Part shown: positions 46,555-56,800 of the stretch, one piece after another | How the letters are laid out: every line of letters begins with the position of its first letter | Position numbering within the stretch: position 1 is the stretch's first letter | Origin: Parelaphostrongylus tenuis | Taxonomy: Eukaryota > Nematoda > Chromadorea > Rhabditida > Metastrongylidae | Assembly (NCBI GenBank): GCA_019055375.1 | Contig: JAHQIW010005386.1 | Location: 248,001 to 312,000 of the forward strand | Reading direction: 5' to 3' | DNA: 64,000 nucleotides | Made by a program: the position numbers and the translations under genes | The notes under the pieces: model-generated | Told to the model about the DNA's origin: nothing | The model's input: the letters and a program-made list of their open reading frames with translations, nothing else | Databases searched by the model: none

Positions 46555-46862
46555 AGAAGATAAGTGATAAAGCTATCGGCGTAGATCAATCCCTAAGCAC
46601 TGCGCCATATACTCTCCATCTAGCATTGTTTGAGGTAACTGTAGGCATACCTGGCCTTTACGACATCTCACTGTGGCCTAGCGATCTACCAACTTAGTCC
46701 TGATATCCTTTCAGACAAGTCTGGTATCAGATCACCGACCCCAGATTGATGAGGGTCTTGAAGCCATATAAGCGGGGGGCCAAACCATCGACTACGTGTG
46801 CATCCGAGGGCCGCTCTAACCACTGCGTCACCTCATACACGCTCAAATCGCGTCAGATCATA
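46555..46862 (-). mobile_element. S1 SINE-like copy, minus strand
   Basis: On the minus strand the head reads GAGCGTGTATGAGGTGACGC then AGTGGTTAGAG (A box), with GTCGATGGTTTGGC at the B-box position, GGGGTCGGTGATCTGATACC in the body, and GTGCTTAGGGATTGATCTAC plus GAGCTTTATC-like tail. All blocks match the order in the copies at 48699 and 55429. Confidence 0.7.
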
Positions 46863-47199
46863 CGAATAGTCTCTCGATGAATGTTGGGGTTCTAAAGAGT
46901 CGTCGAAAGCAGCCATCAAACTCAGATAAGTCCTCAAACCCTTTTGGAACCACCGGTGAAATCGCCACACGCAGTGCGATTCGCTAACGTAGTGTCTTTG
47001 TTATTTGTTCAAAAATTTGGTTCATTTCGACTGCCCCGCAGAGAATGAGAAAACAACCCCTTTCGTTGAACAAGAGCTTTTCATACGATTACTAGCAAAC
47101 ATTCAAAAGCTTGAACCTCGGAAGACTGCTTTAGATGCTCGTTTTTCAAAAAGGCCTTTTCATAGCCTGAACCATTCAAAATAAGATTATATTTATAAA

Positions 47200-47371
47200 A
47201 AGATCGACAGACGACGGGTTCTGCCCGGCTGATGAGTCTGTAAGGACGAAACACGTGTCTCGGGCTGTACAAGAGCCCTTACCAGACCACATGACATGTT
47301 GGCTTAAATAAAAAAGGAAAGGATATATTGAAATTTGAGCGTGGTCTAAACAAAGCACTCGAGACAAAGGT
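47200..47371 (+). repeat. Family A ribozyme-bearing repeat, partial unit
   Basis: A hammerhead at 47223-47265 is followed by CAGACCACATGACATGTTGG and a segment with TTTGAGCGTGGTCTAAACAA and CACTCGAGACAAA, the usual downstream part of the unit. The rest of the unit is absent. Confidence 0.8.
47223..47265 (+). ncRNA. Hammerhead ribozyme, family A
   Basis: Stem I GCCCGG/TCGGGC (one G-T), core CTGATGA (47229-47235), stem II GTC/GAC closing a 6-nt loop, GAAA (47248-47251), palindromic stem III ACACGTGT (47251-47258), cleavage after C47259. The triplet is GUC, the most efficient hammerhead cleavage triplet. No invariant position is broken. Confidence 0.82.
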
Positions 47372-48698
47372 ATAATAAGATTATATTTCACACGTGTCGA
47401 ACGCTTTTATTACTATTACGCCTATATTTCGCTGGACAAAATGCTTTCCTACTGCTAGTAATTTTTCGATAGCTCAAATCACGTCTGATTTGAAAATGTG
47501 TTTGTTTTTTGAAAAGCTTTTTTCACAGTGCTGTAGCAAAAGAAAAACTTTGTTTCACATATGCGTATTTCTCGTAGGACACAGCTCCTTCTTGAACAAG
47601 TAACCACCTAATAGAGCAAGTTTTGACGATTCCAAGCTGTGCTTATTTTCTGAAAAGATCGTTTCACGCCAGTGTAGTAGGAAGATAAGATTAAGGTTCA
47701 CATAAGCCGCGCATTTGCTTGTCGCCCAGGGCTGATCCGCGATCAATCAATCGCGCAGCCGCGACTCACATGTGTAATGCGATGTCTCTTACTGAATTCG
47801 GGATTTTTCTGCGCTTTGACAAAAAAAATTGATAAAACATGTTTTTCTGATTCTACAAGAATTTCTCATATTATTTCCATGCTTCAGCGAAGTGCAAGTG
47901 AGCTGATGATAAAAATGCGCGGCGCATGTGAAACATAATTTTGAGTGCTAGAGCGCTATAAAAAGGTCTTTTCAAAAATCATGTACAGCACTCCCATGAG
48001 ATCCAAGCTTCTCAGTAAATACTGGAAGTGTAATGGAAAGTCTCTGTCAAGCAAAAGGGTTTTTTTCTTCACTCTCTGCCGGATAACCAAAATGATCGAA
48101 ATTTTTCCCTCTTTTGACAAAGTTTCAAGGTGTCCCACATCACTTCAATACTCCACGATTTCCCTTTCTTGTCCAAATGCTTTTGGCACGTATAACTCTT
48201 GTGTGAGGAAAACAATAATAGTTAGAAACACGATAAATAGCTCGCCAAAAAATGGTTGTATGCATACGTGCGAAGCCAATTCATCGATAACTTTCAGCAA
48301 TTACCTTCCAATCGATTGTTTTTAAACCCCGTTTTGAGCATTCAGTATAGTTTGTGAGAATGGTTAAATCCTTTTAGAGGTTGACACGTCAGGTTTGCAT
48401 ACGTTTTGGCTGTATAGTCCGCCACACTGAAGCCGAAACACGTCTTCTCATCCCTGCTATAAAATAGGGTTCGGTAGGCGCGAGATGAATCTGATGGATA
48501 GGGGCGATAGCGCCGAAACATACGTAAGCCACTGACGTACCAACCTCGAAAAGGCTTCAAACAATCTCACAAACTCTCAAAAATTTCTGAACTGTGAGTA
48601 AAATTGAGCAGTTGGGACCTCTATGGGATTGTAGGACAGATTTTTTTCAAACACTCTATGAGCACTAACTCTTATTTTCATATTATATCACTGGCGAA
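47372..48698. other. Gene-free, repeat-rich stretch
   Basis: Diverged family D-like pieces occur near 47040-47110 and 47940-48120. A 48491-48525 segment (CTGATGG, GGCG/CGCC, GAAAC) weakly resembles a hammerhead. No coding gene recognised. Confidence 0.35.
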
Positions 48699-49003
48699 GA
48701 GCGCATGTGACGCAGTTGTTAGAGGTGCTCTGCGTCGCACACGAGGTCAATGGTTCGATCTCGCGCTCATGGCTCACCAGGCCATCCATCCCTCCGGGGT
48801 CGGTAAATTGGTACCAGATAGGTCTCAGACTTGTGTACGAGGATAAGCAGCACTGACTCGGTTCAGCGGGAGGCCACCGCGAGTCATTGTAAAGGCCAGA
48901 TGTGCATTCAATCACTCAACGAAGTTAAAAATTGAAGACGAATGCATGGCGCATCCCTCAGGGATTGATCAACGCCGAGAGCTTTATCCTTTATCCTTTT
49001 ATT
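48699..49003 (+). mobile_element. S1 SINE with target-site duplication
   Basis: Near-complete copy, 305 bp. The tRNA-like head has GACGCAGTTGTTAGAGG (A box) and GGTTCGATCTC (B box), with acceptor halves GAGCGCA and CGCGCTC. The 3' end carries TTTATCC repeated twice. The flanks have a 9-bp direct duplication ACTGGCGAA (48690-48698 and 49004-49012), the mark of LINE-mediated integration. Confidence 0.85.
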
Positions 49004-49257
49004 ACTGGCGAAAAACGCTGTGAAGTTCGAACAATGGGCTAACTACTTCGAAAGCGAGAGGTGATTTTTTTCGCTCTTACAGAGCTCTTGAAGATGTTTT
49101 CTGTGACACTTCGCCTTCATTTCGCACGAGTCGAACCTTCTTCTGTGAAGCATCGCTCGAATGAAGAATCTCACTAGGCGAGCTCTCTATACGCTCGTGG
49201 GATGAGTCGTATGCTAATTAGCTATTTATTTATTCATACGACCCTTCATCAACATTT

Positions 49258-49468
49258 TTATAGTGCGGATCTCGTAGCATTCCATTCGCTTGTCGTCTTC
49301 GTCTTGAAAGACGTAGAATACTGGTGAAGGGCACGTCTCCTCGTAATCTCGAGGATAGCCTGGCTGTGGCGCTCCATAGGGCGCTCTTGATGACTGCCGG
49401 AGAAGGCGGGGGTGGAGCTCGATTCCAAGTGCGCCGCGACGAGCATCACAACCACTCGGCCACGGCAC
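49258..49468 (-). mobile_element. tRNA-derived SINE-like element, family S2
   Basis: On the minus strand it has the clearest S2 A box, GTGGCCGAGTGGTTGTGATG, then GGAATCGAGCTCCACC near the B-box position, followed by TCCGGCAGTCATCAAGAGCG and the common body. The open frames here are shadows. Confidence 0.72.
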
Positions 49469-49899
49469 CCTACTATCTATTCGGTCTCCTAATTGGCTAA
49501 TCACTCGCTGAAAGTGATCCACAGAGGGCTATGACATACTGAGATCCGGTCTGTCTTGACCTCGTCATAACCAATCAAGCACATTCTCTTTGTTGATCAA
49601 GCCTGTACGTTCTCAAGGTGTGAGGCTCGTCGAGTGGTGCTCCGCCGAAGAAACACGGGGGAAGGCGAAGTGCCACAATGACAACGGACAACAGCGGACG
49701 CTGAGTCGAATCATCGGCTCTGGATAAGATGAAACGCGTCGAAAAGTTAGCCAAATACAATCCGGTGCTAAACCTCTGCTAAACGCCGAAGAATCACCAA
49801 GAAAGAGCTCTGTCCAGCGAGAAATATGCGTGTCTGGAGCCAAACAAATCTCCTCCTGCAACAACGTTTAGAGAAGTCTTTCTCGAAAACCGACGACGT

Positions 49900-50005
49900 G
49901 GGGCTGTAGCCTGAATTCTTAGCTTCCGAATGGTTACCAATACTCTTATGAAAAGTTGCTCTCCATCAGAAGAGATCCCTTTTTCATATGTCCCCGCATA
50001 GACAC
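49900..50005 (+). repeat. Solo right end of family D
   Basis: Contains CGAATGGTTACCAATACTC and TATGAAAAGTTGCTCTCC then TTTTTCATATGTCCCC, equivalent to 51385-51465. The matching left end was not found nearby. Confidence 0.5.
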
Positions 50006-50029
50006 AGAATCAAATAGAATTGTAATAAA

Positions 50030-50400
50030 TCCTGCCAAATAATTTACCGCCTTATCATGGGGGGGGAGTGTTCCGGGTGTCGGACTGCGAAGTACAAATG
50101 AGGGTTCAACACCCCAATTAGGCTTCCCAAGCTGAGAAGGAGTCCGACGTATCCATCTGGGAAGGGGCCCAGCTAAGAGTAGACCGTACCAGGAGTGGCC
50201 GCTGTCTTCGTAGCCACTACTCGCAAGAGGGTGAGCTCCCTCTGACCCAAAAGGGTCAGCGACTGCTCCGATGTAGTGACGAAGTGAGGGAACCCCAGCT
50301 AGCCCTACGCCCGGACTCCAGAGAACAAAGCGGCGAAACCCGCAGTTTCCTTGGGCTGGGGCTCCCGCTATCAGTGAATATGAGCAGTCCAAATACCCAA
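50030..50400. other. GC-rich block of unknown nature
   Basis: A run of eight G at 50060 opens about 350 bp whose base composition is clearly GC-richer than the surroundings. A 148-codon open frame runs through it on the minus strand (Pro/Gly-rich, GAPAQGNCGFRRF). I recognise no family. It could be the 5' part of a retroelement or a structured RNA region. Confidence 0.4.
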
Positions 50401-50639
50401 GTAATACCCCTTTACATCAAAAAATTTTAAAAATTTTACAAAAATTTACAATAAAGTAAAAATAAAAATCATAATGCAGAAAAAATCGAGAAGACAGTTA
50501 CGAAAGGGTCAACTGATGTCGGAACAACTGTGGGTCCACAGTGGCGTCGATGCGGACGAGATGTCATGTATCCATTCGCGTTCGAAATGGACGAGTTTAT
50601 CGGAATTTTGAATCGACGACGACGACGACGTGAATATTC

Positions 50640-50823
50640 GTGGTCGCGCTCCTTTTGTACCCGCGCTCCCGCCCCATTTCGGGAATTTTCCTACTTGTCA
50701 CGGTTCTTCGATTTATTTTGAATTCGCCGAAGTATTGATTTTTTATATTGATTTGTGATCTATCGATCGAATCGTTCAGATAGTTGTCATTCGCAGTCCT
50801 CTGTCTTTGCTGAGCGGCTGGAT
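50640..50823 (+). promoter_or_regulatory. Probable 5' flank or leader of the helicase gene
   Basis: A CATTCGCAG acceptor-like site ends near 50796, 28 bp before the ATG. It could be a spliced-leader trans-splice acceptor, as is common in nematodes. A CGACGACGACGACG run precedes it near 50620. No core promoter motif is distinguishable. Confidence 0.3.
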
Positions 50824-53800
50824 ATGTCAACACATTGGGATGATAGTGGTAAGAGGTTTCTCTGCAAATTTATGCATCCGTTTTCCTTTTGTTTTTTAGT
50901 GATGCATTAGTAATAGGCTGTGTTTTAATAAAACTCGGTCCCTATTGGTCATGAAGAGATAAATGAAAAACCGACCTCATTTGCTGGAGGTGAACTTTTC
51001 ATAGGAGTGTTAGCAGCCAGACGAAAGCTGAGACTTTAGGCTACAACCCCACGTCGTCGGTTTGTCAAAACACTTTTTTATAACGCTGTAAAATCCGCGC
51101 AAAACTCAGTCTCAGAAGCGCAATTTCTCGCTGAACAGAGCTCTTTCTTCGGACTATGAGTAATCATTCGATAGCGTAATCATTCCTGATTCCTACGATC
51201 TGCTTACACCTTGAAAAGACCGTTTCTCCGAAATGCAGCAGGTGAAATAGATGGAATCCGCGAGCTTTGTCCGGTGAGAGACATGCGCGTCTGCAACGCA
51301 AGAAATCTTCTGTAGCAACGTCATAAAAGAAGGCTTTCGAAAACAGACGATGTGGTGCTGTAGCCTGAATTCTCAGCTTCCGAATGGTTACTAACACTCC
51401 TAGGAAAACTTTTCCTCCGGCGAATGAGATCGGTTTTTCATTTGTCCCCTCTCAACCGAGTAGAACCAATGATTGCAATATAACGATTATTTAGATAGTG
51501 AACCAGAGGTCGTTGTTGCGGAAAAATCAGTGATACTGCCGAGAACACGACAACCATCCATTGCTAAAAGTTTGGAGAAGGTGGCGATTCTCGAGAGCTC
51601 TGTTGCGGGATCCGTAAAGGACAGCGACACAGTGAGTAGAGAGCATAAGTTGAACTGTTATTGATAAAGATTATGCTCAGCGAGGTTTGATTTCCGTTAT
51701 CATCATTGTCCTGGTAATCGAGTCATTTTCCTATTTTACTGAGAGATTTTGCGGGGACTTGTGGCCGAGTGGCTAGCGATACAGGCGCAGCTCGCGCGAC
51801 CGAACCCCACCGCCTCGTAACACTCTACGGCAATCAATAACGAATGCCCTCCAGAGCGCTCTAGTCTGGCTATCCTTGGGACTGCAAGACGTACTCTACC
51901 ACTAATTAACGGCGCCTGTTAAGAAGAATTGAAGCAAGCGTGGAGACGTGTTGAATGCTTGAAGTACTGGAACGCGCACTGTAAGAAAAAAGGCTTCGGA
52001 TGCCAATCAAATAAACTGGAAAAAAACTGGATTTTTCGATCTCTAGACGTTTTTTTGAGTAGTGATAGATTGAGTATGCAGCGACTCATGGTATTCCAAG
52101 AGGTAGTCGTACCCTTACTTGCTTTATATTGTTTTTCTACTTCTAAGTCCAAACTTAAGATGACTCAAGAAAGTAAGTCAGACCTATGAATTTCACTTCT
52201 CAGGCCCTAACAAAAATACAGTTCTTTTGCCACTAATATATCAAAGTACTACTTTTTGTCGTCCCGGTTAGGGTGGAGCGCTCATTCAACTCCCACCTGA
52301 TTTCGAATGTTTTGATCACCCAACCCTCTTTACATACATATGTGTATATATATGTGCATGTATATATATACACATACGTATATGTATATGTATATATAGT
52401 GTACGTATATGTATGCGCATATACATATACATATGAACACGTACACTTCTGTATATATGTACATGTATATTACATCTATACGTACATATGCATATGTATA
52501 GCACATATGTTCGTGCGTGCACATATATTTGTACAAGCTTACGTTGATGTACATATGTACATATGTGCGTACGTATGTACATGTGTGCAGATATATCTGC
52601 GCATACGTATGCCTAAACATGTGGAGATGCATATGTTAAATATATATATATATTACTATATATATTATATTTCATATATATACTTAGATATGTGCATGTG
52701 TGCATCATATCACTGCCATGAAGTAGTAAATTAAAAAACGGGATGCGTTACTAAAGAGAGTTTTCGTAACCTCTTGGTTGTCGGTAGTCGTTTCCAACTT
52801 TTTGGGAACAGTAGGTTTTCCCCTTTTTCATTTTAATTTCAATGTCCTAAAATAGATTTTTCAGTGCGATATAGCAGTGAAGCGAAGCTCATTTCACACT
52901 CGGCGCTTTTTTACTGACAAGAGTTTTTCTTTCGGTGATTCTTTTCGGTTATTCGAAAACAGATGGAAAATGTCACCTTTCACTGGACAAGAATTTTATA
53001 GGAGTTTTTATTTTTCGAAAACTTACATTTCTAGCTAGTGCGCTAGTTGCTCCTTCTTTGAAAATTCTTTCTTGTAAGATTGTAGCGTTCAAAATAAAAT
53101 TATGTTGTACTCCGGCCCCGCAATCTAAGTGATACTTTGCTGGTAGCACGAAAAGCATATGAACGTGTCGAGAACATCTTGTAGTATCAGAGGCATACTT
53201 TTTATCTGGAATTTCTTCGAAGCGGGAGAAAATTCCTAAATGAATAAAAAAAAATCGCACTTTACATGTGAGCCCCACAAACACCGTCGATCGTTCGCCG
53301 TATTGAAACCGCGGGCAGCCTCCTCTCCCCTCACCTCCATTCTCCGCAGTCCTTGATTAGCTGAAAAACAAGTGTCCACGTATGTGAACCAGTCTATTTG
53401 CCTTAGTACTTTCAGTGAAACCGTCTTTCCAGAAAACGAACTAGCTTTGCAATCATAGAATCATACGCTGTCGAATGGTTACTAGTACTTTAAAGAGGAG
53501 CTCTATACTGTGAGAAAAAGCGCGCTTGTGAAACACAAAGTTTTCCTTTTGCTGAAGCGTTAAAACAAGACTTTTTTCTATAAACGCCACGTAGCACACC
53601 AACTTAAGATTCATGCTTTCGATTGAGTATTGAAAGTGCAATGGAACGTATTTGTCCATAGAGAGGGGACATTTCTTCATTTGTTACTGGTTGACTGAAA
53701 AATGCCCTACCTAATATCACTAGTATCATTCAAGAGCTTAAATCTCGGAAATTGCAAATCTATACTTCGTTTTTGAAAAGCCTTTTCGAATGCGCTGTAG

Positions 53801-56800
53801 AAGCGAAAATAAAGGCAAGTTTCACACTCGGGTGGTATATCTTGCCACCTAGAGTGTGTGAATAGTTGTGTATCGATCGCGCAGCGCACTTCATTTGTAG
53901 AACATAATTTTTATTATTAAAATTAGGGCTTTCCTCTCCGCTTCGAAAAATCCCAGATAAACATATGACTCTGATGCTTCAAGATCACTACATATTCATA
54001 TACTTTTCGTCCATAGGCTTAGGTATTTAGGCTTTATGGCGAGTTTATTGAAATATTAAATGAAGCTGAAAAGTCTAAACCCTCCGAACGACAGAACAAA
54101 GTTTTTTCTGTGATATCAATACAAAAAACCCGGAAATCTCTACGAAAGGGAGAGAATTTTTCAATGAATAACACGTACCGAACGTGCGCCGAGTGTGAAA
54201 TATAATTTTTATTCACAGTTTTAGCACATTAAAAGGCCATTCTAGAAATAAAGTACAGCACCAAAATTGTCAAGGTTTAAGCTATCTAATGAGTACTAGG
54301 ACTCTAGGCGAAAACGCGTTGCCCACAAAAGGCTGAAAATGATTATCAACTCAGCAGTATCGAGCTTTCTTGTCCAACGACGGTGAACTGACGGTCATGA
54401 TACGTGTGATAACCAGAGATACAGATCTGTCAGTTCCTAAGGTCGTTAATCGTATCCAAATTTTGAAATGCACTCCTCGACCATTGTTATTCGTTATTTA
54501 CTATCATCTTCATCAAACTGACTCACGTTTGATCTTCATACTTCCCTTCCTATCATCAACGTTAAGAAGCCCAACAAGTATTTTTGGCGACTACTCTTTC
54601 ACCTCAACAGCGATTCAATAGCTTCAAATCCTTTAAAAATTGCTTTTGGCAATAAAATATTCTCCGCTTAGACATTCAAAGTCGTTTGAATACAAAGGTA
54701 TTTATTAGCCTCTAATTTTAGTCATTTCACGCAAATTTTATTACAATACCTATGGTATTCGTCGAATAAAGGTTTCACCCTTATGTGAATAGGTCGTAAA
54801 TAACTTAGCTAATTTCAAGGCTCTGAAATACTCTATCAATTCTTTGGCTCAAAATGGGTGAGATGCATTTCTTGGATCAGTTGAAAAGCAGTCTCGTCTT
54901 GTCAAAGCGTCTTTGTGTGTAAACCACTGTGTGGACGCATAGTAGTGCAGATTTGTTTGCGGATAGCGATCTTAGTTCTTTTAATATCATTTATCTCCGT
55001 CTAATATGCGGACACAGGTTTACTATTGGTTTATGTAAAGTCTTCATATGAGTGTATAGATTTAAAGGTTAGTTTGGTCCTGAGATTTGTCTGGCTTATA
55101 TATTTTTTTCAGTCTTCGGATGATGACAGTGCTTCTGTTGGAAGCGTTGCTTCTGAAGATAAGGATACTTTTGATAACACTGACGAACTTCTGGTTCTTG
55201 ACTTTGACACAACAACATCCATGAAAAGTGTTAGTTTGCTTACTTATGTTTTAGTGAATTGGAACAAATTATTGTTTCGTTGTTTTATTGTCTTCTTCAT
55301 ACCACTTTCTCATTTGGAAAGTATAGAATGATGCACGCTTACAGTATTTACACTTTTCAACTTCCATGATGGTTTTTAGATTGGTTATGGTCTTTATCTG
55401 AATGTTCTTTGTATTATCATCATGATAAAGAGCGCATGTGGCGCAGTGGTTAGAGGTGCCCTGCGTCGCACACGAGGTCACTGCTTCGATCTCGCGCTCA
55501 TGGCTCACCAAGCCATCCTTCCCTCCGGGGTCGGTAAAATGGTACCAGACAGGTCTCAGGCTTGTCTGGGAGTATAAGCGCTACTGACTCGGTTCAGCGG
55601 AAGGCCACCGCGAGTTATTGTAAAGGCCAGATGTGCATTCAATCACCTCAAAAGAAGTCAAAATTGAAGTCGACTGCATGGCGCATCCCTCAGGGATTGA
55701 TTAACGCCGAGAGCTTTATCCTTTATCCTTTATTTATCATCATGATAACCTCTTTATTTTACTTAGGAGTAATCAATCAAAGTTGAAGGAATCATTGAAA
55801 TCCTTGTGAAGGTTTTTTGAACTTTCTGGGGCCTATTCGAAATTTTCTAAAATCGCTAGAACATTTCTCTTGATCAAGTGTGAATTCCCAATCTTCGTCC
55901 GCGTTCAAGGTTGCTTCACTTGAGAGAAACTCAAACTTGAGCTGCGATGTAAACGTGTGAAGATGTTTCTTTAATTCAGTATCGGGCGAGTTGGTGCTTA
56001 TCATGGACTATATTTTAATAAATTACAAAAAGACTCCAAAAGATTGGGTTTTCCGTTAGTGCACGATGTCGGCGAAAATGTTCCTAACAGTGATTTGTTG
56101 TCACTAAATTTTGGTACTAATTTTCGTGCTGTATAAATCGACAAAGCATGTTTCCAGAATTCTCGTTACGTTTACGTAATCAGAGTGCTCATGCTTTTCG
56201 GTAGGGTCTGGGCAGAGATACAAGCACCTTCGTTGTAGTTTCAATATTTTCACGCTTTTCAGATGATATCGCAGTTTGGCTGTAATTACTTCAACATCAT
56301 TTCTGAATTTGCTGACGTCGAAATCTTTGTAATTTCCTTGGATAGCTTGATTGTGGAATGCCTTGCGCATTCATACCACGACTGGACACTTTCTGGTCAA
56401 TCCATTATTCTAACTAAACAGGTAAATATCTCTACTTTATGTTTAGCATATGTATTCTAAGTCTTGTGACTTTCTAAAAGGATTTATTTATTTTCTAGAT
56501 TGATAGATTCCTAAATCAATTCATGACTTTCGGTGGCAAGTTCAAACTAGTAGTGTTCACGGACTTCGCATCACAATTCGCTCGTGACACTACTCTTGGT
56601 TTTTCTCGCGCTGTTGCGATTGCACATGTATCAACTGGACCATTTGCTAAGGTTTTTCGTATACTTTTACTATCTCTTTAGTTCTGCTTATGTTTTTCTT
56701 AATCGTTATTTGATGAGCACGAATGTTTTTGAACTGTGAACACTTCGCTCTGTTGTTCTCGTTATTCAGCGAATTATCGTAATCGAAGTATCAAAAGTAC

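Noticed and set aside
48491..48525. Hammerhead-like string on the plus strand (CTGATGG, GGCG/CGCC, GAAAC)
   Set aside because: The core lacks the final A, five unpaired bases separate it from stem II, and no stem I partner was found.
52273..52734. A 153-codon open frame and antisense partners
   Set aside because: Low-complexity translation of the ATATGTACAT microsatellite in a helicase intron.
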